The translations under genes and the position numbers were made by a program. Shown here piece after piece: positions 20,935 to 31,853 of a stretch of DNA of 64,000 nucleotides. The DNA comes from Halocafeteria seosinensis (Eukaryota > Sar > Bigyra > Bicosoecida). The notes under the pieces are model-generated. The model did no database searches, had not been told where the DNA came from, and was given only the letters and a program-made list of their open reading frames with translations. Every line of letters begins with the position of its first letter. The stretch's first letter is position 1. Location: positions 62,001-126,000 of the forward strand of contig LVLI01000006.1 in NCBI GenBank assembly GCA_001687465.1. The letters run 5' to 3'.

Positions 20935-23900
20935 ATGAGGTCACGTACGCCTCCGTTTATGCTCTTGCAACGACCTTATCGCGGTGTTATTTGATCTCAA
21001 GAATTTCGTGCCCTTCTATCTGCAGATAGGAAGAGTGCCTCTATACCCGCTTCAGGAGAGCAATACGAAGGGAGACGAGGGAAGAAAAAACGACGTTTAG
21101 TGGATATTGCCACCTTTAGCTCTTCCTCATTGGAAGGAGCTACTCTAGAGGTACGTGCACTGCTACTCTTGTTTTTCACCACATGCTATTGATATTCTGC
21201 TCATTTGCAGGGAAGAGTTACTCGTGTTTGGCCTCTGCGTCCTGCTGGAGAAGCCACTCCCTCGGATCGGTATCTCAATTCCACCAAGAAAATATTCAAT
21301 TTGGAAGTGGAGGATACACAAGTAAGTGTTCCCTTCCTTTAGCATTTTGCCGATGACGCTGTTACCATCAGAGGTCTTGCCTTTGAGCCGACAGCCCGAA
21401 ACCATTAACAGACCCAAAGCTTCAATCGAGATATTTTTCTACGATCGATGGGCTGAACGGTGCTCAAGAGCCAGAAAGGGTGACATAATCAGGCTGACTG
21501 GGTCCGGAGTGGTGTCAATAGCGAACCCGGTGTAAGTACTCCCCACAGAGTGCACAAGTTGCAATTAAATAGTGTGTTAACCTGAGTGCGATCGATTACA
21601 GAATTTTTTCTAGTGCTGATCATGAATATCGCCTAATTGTGGCGGAGCACAACTCCAGGAGAAGTGACAACAATGTCAAAATTGAAATAGTCCCCTACAG
21701 AAATGAGTCCGAACTATGGGCAATTCCCAAGGAAAAGACGACTGAGAATTTTGGCCCACCTTTGAAACTGAACCCGCGGAATTTACATGAATACGATTCA
21801 TGGATAGATGAGAAGCCAAACCGGAACCTTACTAGGCAGTACGATATGGATAGAATTTGTGAGGAATTGGACATTAATGCTGAAGAGATGTCCCGCAAGG
21901 ACTCTCTTGAACAGGGACCGTTTCTCGCACTGAGGGCTGCTAACAAAGAGAAACGCCAGCCGCGACGACAAACCAACGCCACAAGCAGTGAAAAGCCTAA
22001 CGATAAGAAACTCGTGAACCAGTCGAAGAAATATGATCCACCCAAGAAACGCAGAATGTTCACAGCCGATATTGCTCAGCTGATAAAGGAAAAACGCCGC
22101 CGCAATACCGCTGATTCCCTGGGGAACCTAGAGATGCCGCCGTCTCCCCGAAAGGAAACCAAGAACGTTCCCATGACATGCAGCTCCACACGTAATACGA
22201 CCTCGTCCCAAGAAAGCTATCCTTCTATCGAACAGAACAGCATGAATGTCCTCATGCACATGACAGACTTAGATAACTTGTCGTATGATGAACGTTCTGC
22301 TCATGCATCCCCGTCGCAGAAACCTGCAAACACTCAAGCGGAAGACCAGCTGGATAAAGGCGTCTCCGCCTTTCTGCGTACCGAAGAGGTTTCTCAAACT
22401 GTGGATCATATGCGTTCCACTTATACGAAAGTCTCTACACCCAGTAGTGGCAGCAATACTGATAACCAAAAAGAAGGCGATTTCTGGCCTACTCAGTCAT
22501 CCGGTGGCTCCTCGTTTCCACACTCTCAAAAGAAATCCCAAGAGTCCAACGAGTCCAAACCTGTAGGCAATCAGAGCCAGTTTAAGTCTCCTCAACTAGC
22601 CCCAGCAGTTGCGCCAACAACAGCGCCGACTCCTGAAAAGTCAACCACTGGAAAGTCCAAGAGCTCGGGTCCGGAGACGAACGTTACGACGGGCGGGAGC
22701 AGAACTACACCCATTCAATCTCTCGTGACTCAGGTGCATCCTCCTCATGCGCAAGCTAGTTCAAGTGACTACACGCCTCTGCGCAACCTCGTTCTCAACA
22801 AGAAGGCCCACATTATGGCAGTTATTATCGATCGAGCCTTTCCAAGGAGCGCCCGAAAGGGCACCGATTTTAGTGGCCAAGTAAGTACGACGGCGAAGAA
22901 ACAATGTGTGAAATAGACTAGAGGCAAAGCAATGCTACGTTTGTGGAGTGCAGATGCTTGTTTGCGATGATTCTACTAGTACAAGCTTTCATGTTCAAAT
23001 CTTTTCCAAGAGTCTTAGTCTCTTTCCCAAGCATGCAAATTTTGGAGACGTGATTATCATTCGCAATGCTAAGATTCAACAGTTTCATGGTCAACCACAG
23101 ATCTTGTGCAACAAAAGAGAGACAAAATTTGCGATTCTCGGCAGAGACAATTCGATAAGCGTCGTGGATAGCGCAGATCCCGCCTCCATTAGTCTAACTG
23201 AGGAAGACAAGAACAAAGCGGATTCCTTAATGAAATGGTTTGAGTGCAAGCTGCCTGAGAGGAGTTTCTTCTCTGCTGGCTACGTACGAAACCTTGAAGA
23301 AGGCTTTTTAGCCGACAAACTATTTATGGATACAATTGCATGTGTGTGCCAGCAGCCGAAGCACTTGACCCTGGAGAATGGAGAGGTGGATGAGAACTGT
23401 GTTCGGTTCACTGTCTGGGATGGGTCTAACTTGAATTACAAGCACCCTCCCGACGCTTATCCTCCTCAGGCTGCTCCACTTTGTCGAGGTTGCATAATTC
23501 CCGTTATTGCCAGTTGTCACGTGGATATACTTGAGCATCTCAACTTACAGTTTGGGGACTGGGTCCGCTTACGCAATGTGAAATTTCATTTCAAGCCTGA
23601 TGAGCCGGATGACGAGAATTCCTCGAGCGATGCTTCAACTTCGAAAGCCATCTATGTACAAGAAAATTCTGGCGCCATAGTGCTTCCGGAAAAATGCCAA
23701 GATGTGCAGGATGTCTTGTCCAAGTTTAAAGATCGAGCGTCGGAACTTGATCTGGAGGATGCTGCTCCTCCCTCGGGTGTGCGCCCACAAGAATTGACGA
23801 AAATTCACGATACCTACCTGGAAGAGTACAACCAGGTAAAGGAACTAGCGCACCCTGGCCGAATTGAATTTGAGAAATTCAAAGTGAAGGCCTCGGTTGT

Positions 23901-24261
23901 TGCGTATCACCCCTTGGACGTGCGTGATTTTTGCGTCCAGTCAGACTCGGGAGAATATGAATATCGTTTCCAACTTAGATTCGTCGACCCTTGGGTACGC
24001 AGTATCTCCGTGGGGTATGCTTCCTTCATAGATGTACTTGTACAAGGGTCTGATGGTGAACAATTCTTCAATATTCCGCCGACCAATCTGCATGAGAACC
24101 AGGCAAGTGCGGATGCAATCGCCCGGCGTCTTGAACAATTATTCAAAGTGCCAGCATTCGATGCCTGCGTTGCTTTGGTGCCGCGCACTTGTCCGGAAGA
24201 CAATTTCGAATGGATGTACCTGTTAGCTGATACCTCCATCTGCAGTACAGGTTCAAGTTAA
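20935..24261 (+). CDS. POT1: POT1-like telomere end-binding protein, multi-OB
   Basis: Predicted to bind single-stranded telomeric DNA. Six exons (20935-20944, 21026-21150, 21211-21321, 21395-21531, 21602-22880, 22954-24261) add to 989 codons with matching phases. Exon 1 is only 10 bases (ATGAGGTCAC); the acceptor at 21025 fits it. The POT1 OB1 signature spans the exon 5-6 junction: YTPLRNLVLNKKAHIMAVII, GTDFSGQMLVCDDST, FGDVIIIRNAKIQQFHGQPQ. A second OB-like part follows (CVRFTVWDGS, LQFGDWVRLRNVKF). Upstream is a further OB-like domain (RVTRVWPLRPAG, ASIEIFFYDRWAERC, ARKGDIIRLTGSGVVSI) and a linker of about 380 disordered residues. The total is well above animal POT1 (634 residues). Confidence 0.8.
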
Positions 24262-24465
24262 GTGCCGACATCACTTCCTGTATCTTGGATCAAGCCCGTT
24301 GAAGCAATAACTTTCTTGGACATGGGATAAATTTCCCTACTCTACAGTTTAGTATGACACAAAATTTTTCGGATTGATTATCAAGTACCTCATACACAGA
24401 TTAGATTAAATATTCAAGAGTACATACATTAATTAGTTTTCATTTTTATCTCCCTCTCCTGGACC

Positions 24466-27156
24466 ATGTTTGGCAACACGCCTTTCGGAGGCCAGCCGAA
24501 TACAGGAGGTAGTGGTCTGTTTGGGAACCCCTCTCAGACACCTAATGCTCCTTCCGGAGGTGGTGGTGGTCTGTTTGGAAGCAATGCTGGGCCTCCTTCA
24601 GGAGGTGGAGGAGGGCTCTTTGGAGGAGGTCAGCCTCAGCAAAGTGGAGGACTTTTCGGTGGTGGTGGTGGTGGAGGACCTTTTGGGGGCCAGCAGCAGC
24701 AGCAACAGCCTCCCGCTAGTTCAGGTTTTGGTGGGGGCTTATTCGGAGGAGGAGGAGGCAACAATTTGCAGCAGCCCGCAGGAGGAGGAGGAGGAGGTCT
24801 TTTTGGAGGAAATACGAATACTCCAGCAAGTAGCGGATTCGGTGCTCCAAGTAATACAGGAGGAGGAGGTAAGTGCACGCACTCCCCGTACTCATAGTTT
24901 TCTCGAACTTGGATGTGCTGAATCTCTGCAGGCTTATTTGGAAGTGGTGGTAACACCGGAGGTGGATCATCGCTGTTTGGAGGTGGAGGCTCTACACTGG
25001 GAGGAGCCCCTCAAGGTCAACAGTCCCTTTGGGGTCAACCACAACAGCAACAAGCAGGTGGATTGGGAGGACTTGGTGGTAGCGGAGGAGGTGGCGGTGG
25101 TGTTTTTGGACAGCAACCATCCGCTGGAGGCGGCGGTGGTGGTCTCTTTGGATCACAACAGCCCCAGCAGGGCAGTGGTTTATTTGGAAATACCCAGCAG
25201 CCACCATCCAGTACAGGAGGACTGTTTGGAGGTGGTCAACCACAACAGCCACCAGGTGGAGGGGGTCTCTTCGGTGCCTCGGGTGCTCAAAGCCAGGCAG
25301 GTGCGAGTGGACTGTTTGGGGGTCAGCCTCAAAACACAAATGCAGGACCTTTCGGCCAGGCAAGTTCTGGCTTTGGAACTCAACCTTTTGGGCAACAGAA
25401 CCCTCAAAGCAGTTTTGGGGGTGGAGGTGGTGGTCCGTTTGGTGGTGGGACAAATCAGCAGTCTGCTCTGTTTGGCGGTGGTGGTGCACCCGCTGCGGCG
25501 AATAGTAAGTATTCGGTATTGCTTTTTGATGGATATTTTGTTGATTCGATAACGGCTTGAACAATGGCATATTGCAGCTGCTCCTGCTGCTGCTGCACCC
25601 GATGTGCTGGCTCCGTTGCCTGCGGGCGCGGATACTATCAATTGGTGAGTGGAGAACTTCCTCGTTCACTGGGGTTGTGCTACGTTTACGTCTGTTTTAC
25701 TGGTGCTCCCATTCGCAGTCTGAGCTGGAGTCCTAGCGGTCAATTTTTAGCCTGTACGTGATAATGGATTACTTTCATTATGCGCCCGCTTTTGCATCAC
25801 TTATTGTGTATCTGTTTGCAGGTGCTTCATGGGATCAGAAATGCTATGTCTTCCAAGTGTCGAACCAGGGCCAAAGCCCTCAGGCTCAATTGGTGCTCGA
25901 TTTAAATGTGAGTTGTTTGCATATTTGTGTCGCACAGTCCAGTTCAAAATTATTCCATTTTCTGTGTCGATCCAGTGTGAAGCCCCAGTGTTATATATTG
26001 ATTGGCATGCTGTAAGTGGCAAACTGCTGGGTTGTTTAAGTGAGATCAAGCAATATATTCTAAACTCTGACTGCAGGACGAAAGGAGTCTATTTACTGCG
26101 ACCGCTGAGGGTGTAGTGAAGCAGTGGCAACTTGCTTCAAAGTCCCCACAAGCGGTGGCCATGGTATGTCTCTACCCTATTCTGTTGACAATCCGTATGC
26201 GCTTTCATCTTACTTCTTCGTTGCAGCATGGCGCGCCCGTGATGTATTGCCAATGGCTAAAACAAAAAGGTGTACTAGTTACCGGATCCATGGATTGCAC
26301 TGTGAAATTTTGGAATTTACAATCTCAGCAACCCGTGACGACAATAAATCTTCCCGATAAAGTAGTCGCAATGGACATTAGAGACCCCCTAATGGTTGTG
26401 TGCATGCCGCGACGCGCAATACACCTGTTTAGCCTGGCCTCCAATAATCCTACAGAGCCGTTTCGTAGGATGGAAAGCCCTTTGAAGCTGAAAGCCCGGT
26501 GTTGCCGGGTTTTTCCCTCCTGTGAGGGTTTTGCCGTGGCTTCCGAAGAGGGAAGATGCGCAGTACGGTACGCTGAGCATGAACGTGACAATCGACCCAA
26601 GGTAAGCTACATCAGGGACGGAACAGCCTTGTTATTTAGTACCAAATTGTAACGTGCTCATACGTAACAGGGAGGAGGTTTCAACTTCAAATGCCATCGG
26701 GACGGAAACAGTATATATCCCGTCCACTCAGGTTCGTTTATATCCACGTTTACCATGATTGTCATACGCTTGATCATTTCTCTACGTCTTTCCTTACGCA
26801 GTTGACTGGCAAACGAACAATAATTATCCCGATATTCTGTTAACAGCCGGTGGTGATGGCACTTGGAATACATGGGACAAGGCCAAACTAGGTCGTGCGA
26901 GTGGCTCGAATAAGTTGTACGTATATTGTGGATAAATTAACTGCATCAAAACAAGTATTTGGACGACCTCTTCCAAAATTGCAGACCTTCGCCTGTCACT
27001 GCCGCACGCTTTAACCCCACCGGGGACTTATTTGCATACGCTCTTGGTTATGATTGGTCAAAGGGCGCTAATGGATATAATCCTCAAAGTCAACCTACAC
27101 AGGTGTTGCTTCATAAAGTTGTTCAGAAAGACCTCGTCGTTTCCAAGGCAAACTAG
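24466..27156 (+). CDS. RAE1: FG-repeat nucleoporin fused to Rae1/Gle2 WD40
   Basis: Nuclear pore / mRNA export factor. Eleven exons (24466-24868, 24932-25504, 25578-25644, 25719-25753, 25822-25907, 25976-26011, 26077-26163, 26227-26601, 26671-26731, 26802-26916, 26985-27156) total 2010 bases, exactly 670 codons, all junctions in phase. Residues 1 to about 325 are Gly/Gln-rich with some 20 FG, GLFG and PFG motifs, as in Nup98. An Ala/Pro linker (APAAAAPDVLAPLP) leads into a seven-bladed propeller typical of Rae1: LSWSPSGQFLACASWDQKC, APVLYIDWH, VVKQWQLASK, GSMDCTVKFWNL, FNFKCHR and LFAYALGYDWSKG. In animals and fungi these two parts are separate proteins that bind each other through the Nup98 GLEBS helix. 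Confidence 0.9.
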
Positions 27157-27323
27157 TGATAAATGGGGAACTAACTTGTAGGCAGAACAGACTACAGGAA
27201 ATAAATGAATAAATAGTAACGTTCCTTAAAGGAGTAAATGATGCTGAATATTTGCTACACTGGTCTGTTTGTATACCAAGTAATACTGGCAAGTATTCAT
27301 TAACACCACTTTGAGATAGAGCG

Positions 27324-28692
27324 TCACTTTTCGGGAAGTTCCACTGTTACATGCTCCTCTTCTGGTGGGTGAGCTCCCGTGTTCTCATAACTGCTTGGTC
27401 CCTGCAGCAAAGTCTTTACCTTGCGAATATCAACGTCAAAGAAACGACTGCGCCACCCGTCAAATGAGCAACCATGTTAATAACCGCCACACCATGTACA
27501 TTACGTACCACGCATTTTCAAACGAATTCCTTGCAAGACTGACGCATTCTTCATAAAAACTGTGTGAGTGTTTTTCGGCTATCTCCAGGCTTTCACCTGT
27601 AGCAAAAGGACTTCTCAAACGAGCAACGAGATCCAAGACAACTCGGCAAGAGGCCGGCTCGTTTAGCCTGCTGTCTGGGAAAAGCGGATTCCGGGGAAGT
27701 TGATCAGGACTATCTGACTCTATCAGCAGTTTTTCAATGGGTGCCACCGATACACTTTCCCTTGCTTTTTTGTGATTTTCGTTGGATATTGACCCTGTAA
27801 CATCTCCACACACGTCAATACGGCGAGAAACTAACAACTTATCAGCATGCCACACCTGAAAAACTATAGAACACCTCCACTCCTTCCAGACGATCAAAAG
27901 CTTGCATCATTTCAGTTCCTCCAGAGTAACTATGCAGCAATACTTTTGGTGGTTTGTATTTTTTCAGAGCCTCTAAAAGTTTGCCATATGCTTTGACGCA
28001 ATGTATGCTAACCGGGCGCTTCATTTCAGCTGCTAGTTCCAGTTGCTGCTCAAATATATCCATTTGCTTCTCCATATCGGCCTGCATCGAAGTATTTTAA
28101 CGTTGTTAAGTATCATTCCAGGGAAATGTAACAGAGGAATATGTGCAAGGTGACGTACACATCCAGAAGCGTGGTGGATTCCAATCTCCCCAACTCCAGC
28201 GTACGGGTGAGCAAGCAGCAGCTGCTCCAGAAACTCCTTCCAGTTGAGCCCATCGTCTTCATCCTTAAATTCTAGTGCCTCCTCCACCTTGTACGGATGA
28301 ACACCAAAGGATGGAATCAACAAGGGTGCATCACATTCAATGTATGGTAAAACCGAGTTGCTGGCGACGTTGGAAGCCTGAGCACTCGACATTTTCTCAT
28401 CCTCTTTGAGCTTCCTCAATGGATTTGTATCCCCGTGGTGAGCATCATGGTCAACAAAATGCGTGTGCCATAGATCTGGTAGACTGCTAAATCCGGCCAC
28501 CCTTTCCCAATCGTTAGGAGTCGTTCCATTGATGGCAATGCATCCCACGCCGAGTTTTCCAGCGTTGCCTAAGATCTCATCAATGTACGACGAGCAGCGG
28601 TCGTCCTGAATATGACTGTGAGCATCGAACAGGATCAGACCAGCCTCTGTGGGCCTGGACTTGGTAGATGGGGACGAAGAATCGCTTGCCAT
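27324..28692 (-). CDS. TatD-family metal-dependent DNase
   Basis: A TIM-barrel metallohydrolase of the TatD/YcfH family, with 3'-5' exonuclease or endonuclease activity in its studied members. Four exons (28692-28159, 28081-27856, 27794-27509, 27447-27324) give 389 residues in phase. Metal ligands and motifs are in order: FDAHSHIQDD, SFGVHPYKVEE, GVGEIGIHH, PVSIHCVKAYG, VLLHSYSGG, VFYSFSGSIS (formed by splicing) and LLIESDSPDQLP. The second intron begins GTGTGG, a weaker donor, but splicing there is the only way to restore FSGSIS. The last exon (FFDVDIRKVKTLLQ) is missed if the frame is read straight on. No targeting signal is obvious. Confidence 0.9.
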
Positions 28693-30052
28693 CCTCTTTC
28701 GAATTTCGCGTCCTAGTCGCCGTGGAATTGTTCGACAGATGCAGCTGAATCCAAGTTGACAGGTTAGCATGCACTCGCTCGTTCTGAATAGAGACAACAC
28801 AGAAAATTAATATCAACAATCATGGAAATGCGGTGGTGGTACCCAACACCCTTGGTCACGCGTAAATCATGACACACATGGGGCAGCCTTGAAGTTGGCA
28901 AATGCAGGATGCGGGACGGTGCAAACTTCTACTGTAGTACGAGCAACACATCGTAATACACACGATAAATACGAGAAGACTTGTAATTCATTCAGTTTAT
29001 AAGAAATGCAGGGGTTGGTATGCAGCGTATTGCAATTTGCAGTGCACCACTCGTGTCAATCAACCAATCAGCGAAGCGATCATCGTTAGTCAGTGTAATG
29101 GTCAGTGTCCGAAACCACTTGCACCACATGTTTTTATCTACCTATTTACAGGATGTTTACAATCCCAAGTTTCTCTAACACGGACTCCTTTACAAGAGTT
29201 ATCTCATCGCCGCTAACTCTGATCGCCTTGTCGAGGTCCAATAACATCGCAGTGAGAATCCCGTTCTGGAGATAATACCCTACGCGACGCCAACAGAGCT
29301 CATCGTGTCTCCAACCTCTCTCGACAGAACGACAGATTGCAGTTCTCAATGCCCTCTGCTGTTCGAGGGTACGCGTATCTTCCGAGTTTTGGGAAATATA
29401 CGGCATCACGATAACCCAAGAGCCAGTCACAATTTCCGCACGACGACGCCTTGACCGACTTTGTTGGTTGGTTGAGCCTCATTCCAGCATTCCGCTTCAC
29501 GCCTCATTGCTATATCAGTTTGATCCAATCCTGGGCCTGTAGAGCGGAGTACACTCTTGTTACCAGAATTTTAGGGCGCCACCTCAAGTCGTCGCGATAC
29601 TACTTCTCGTTCGCCGTGGTGACCCAAGATAAAGCTTTAAAAGATAATAGGAAGTACTCAGTCGGTGTGGTATCTTCGGTAACCACGAAAATTGCTCTCT
29701 GACATTGGAAAAGTCTACCTACTTCCAGGACTCTATCGCAACGAGAACCACGGCTACTTGACTGGAATACTTATTCTCACTGCGAGTATTTTGCGTAAGA
29801 CTGAACCCAGGAAGACGAGGAGCTCTACGGAACAACGACGAGCTGCAAGTAGTCAGTGAGTAGTAGTACCTTTCTGCATTCAATGTGAGGTCTGACCAAA
29901 CGTTATGGGTAGGCACGAAGATGAGTTTCTGCATGCCCCACTACGGTTGTATTGTACCCCACGGTTGCTCTACAACCATCTCCGCAACAGCTAGGGTTTG
30001 TCTCGGCAGACCAGTGCGAGAGCACCCTCCATGAATATATATGGTATATGTT

Positions 30053-30092
<40 letters not shown>

Positions 30093-30382
30093 GCCAGCTA
30101 GCCCACCGTCCGGGACGGGAAAATGATCGCGTCCCATGGGTCACGGCTCGGATCTTCACAGAGGTAGATGGCTGACGTCACTAGGCTCCTCCATACTCCA
30201 GTGACAACTGTATCATTGATATTCTGATCATACGCGGCTATCTTTGTTGGTTGCGTGGATACGAGGGCGTCAGAATTGAATGGATGAAGACGCCTAGAAA
30301 ACGTAGTGAATCTAAACGTCGTCCACGCCACTCGACTCAACCTACAACACAACCCCAAAATAGCACCGAAGATCGTCCTAAA
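28693..30382. other. 1.7 kb gap with microsatellite and dispersed repeat
   Basis: No supported gene. A 94-codon minus-strand frame at 29146-29430 has normal-looking composition but no start context, domain or neighbours. The right part holds the longest CA microsatellite of the window followed by the GCCCACCG repeat. The promoters of the TatD and MAPEG genes should lie at the two ends. Confidence 0.5.
30054..30118 (+). repeat. (CA)18 plus GCCCACCG dispersed repeat, copy 4
   Basis: Eighteen CA units (30054-30089) run directly into TGTGCCAGCTA and GCCCACCGTCCGGGACGG. The layout is that of the copies at 3917 and 8670, with one change in the core (GTCC for GGCC). Confidence 0.7.
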
Positions 30383-31175
30383 ATGGCAGCTGCACCGGAT
30401 GCGAATACAATGATCGCCATTGGTGCGGTATTGGCCTGTTATCTGTGGTGGTGGATGGCTCTGGCAGTCATGCGGCACCAACAGTTTTCGAATTGTAAGT
30501 CATAATCAACTGTCTGCTGACCTCGGTCCATACCACACATACGTAAGCCTCGCATTCTATGTCGCTTCAATGGAATCGGGGCTGACATAGAATGGTGTGG
30601 GACCCACAGATGAAGTAACGGAAGATGGCGTCCGGAGACGTATGTTGAGTTTGCGTGAACCCTTTCGGGAGCCTCAGGTCCTTCACTGTTGATGCCTTTC
30701 TCATCATCATTCTTCCTTCCTCTTTGTGCTGCAGCTCTATACGATGGTGATGATCCTAAGAAATCTAAAGAAATGACGGTATGTCGGTGTTTTTTCATCT
30801 GCTGAGTCAGCTATGCTTTCGATACTGACTTCCGCTGAAAAGGCAGACGGGGTTAGGGAAGCGAGCCGCCAACACAATGGACAACCACGCTGAGCAATTT
30901 CAGTTTTTTGCTGCCGCCGTGATACTAAATCTGATCGTCAGAGGGCCGCAAAATGGAAGCCAAGCTGTAAGTGCATGGGTAGGTTTCGAAGCATGGGACT
31001 GATGGATGAAACTCGTTCCTTGCAGGTTGCTGTCGTATCCGTTTTACATGCCGTGTTCCGATTTTTCCACGCCATATTCTATTTCACTGGAGCCGCACCT
31101 CTTCGATCAACTGTATTTATCCTTGGATTTCTTTGCAACTTTATTTTATATGGATTTGCCTTCGCTGGCCAATGA
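30383..31175 (+). CDS. MAPEG-family membrane protein
   Basis: Belongs to the MAPEG superfamily (microsomal glutathione transferases and leukotriene C4 synthase relatives). Four exons (30383-30494, 30735-30778, 30847-30966, 31026-31175) give 141 residues in phase from ATG 30383. There are four hydrophobic helices: ANTMIAIGAVLACYLWWWMA; FQFFAAAVILNLIV; VAVVSVLHAVFRFFHAIFYF; STVFILGFLCNFILYGFAF. Family landmarks are RAANTMDNHAEQF (usual form R-x-x-NTLEN-x-x-x-F) and the HAIFYFTGAAPLRS segment. It should sit in the ER or another inner membrane and conjugate or reduce lipophilic substrates with glutathione. Substrate is not predictable. Confidence 0.85.
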
Positions 31176-31853
31176 ACGCTGAGCAAAGGCAGTGTTACAC
31201 TTATAAAACTGGCCCATAACCCACGCTTTTGTGGCACACTAAGGTCGCAGTAACGCCAAGTCTTGGTAGAGTGTTTTCGACTTGTCCCTCGTGGTGGCGT
31301 CGTGGAGATTAAGAGACTGGTATAGAATTACCACGTATGGAATGAATCGGCTGTGATATTTCCTTTCTGAATGATGACCGACTTGACAACCACTTGAAAA
31401 TGATCACATGTCATCTAAGTACGAATTAAAGTAATCCAGAGGCGCAGTCTTCAGTTTTCGTTTGTTGTGTGCCCTCCAAATCCTACGTGCCATTTCCAAC
31501 CACACGGATTACACAGACTGTAACACAGTTGCTCCCTTATAAAACTTGGGTCTCCTTCTACATACAATCTTCTAGTTGACAAGAGCCGGAAAGTACGCAC
31601 AGATGGTTGTTTCAGTCTCTTCATCGTCTTCACACGGGCGTGGGGGCGTGGGCCACAGCCGCGTTGGTCTTCGCCAACGTCTTCACTTTGGACTCTTCAA
31701 GCTAACGTCATGGCTGTGAAGGTGTTTCGCTCCACAGAAACATGTCCAACACATTGAATACATTGGGATGATGATGGGAATGTCACTTTCCACGAGAAGA
31801 TGCGCCTGTGACTGTACTATAGTCTCTGTGACATCGTACTAAAAGGAGGGGCC
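31176..31853. other. gene-free interval
   Basis: About 680 bases between two plus-strand genes, with no supported frame or repeat. It presumably holds the 3' untranslated region of the MAPEG gene and the promoter and leader of the CAP-Gly gene. Confidence 0.45.

Noticed and set aside
24470-25552. 360-codon plus-strand frame in another phase, and long minus-strand frames, over the FG-repeat region
   Set aside because: They are shadows of the Gly/Gln codon repeats. The GLFG frame continues by splicing into Rae1; the others lead nowhere.
29146-29430. 94-codon minus-strand frame in the 1.7 kb gap
   Set aside because: Composition is protein-like, but the frame upstream soon meets a stop, no splice partner with a start was found, and no motif is visible.
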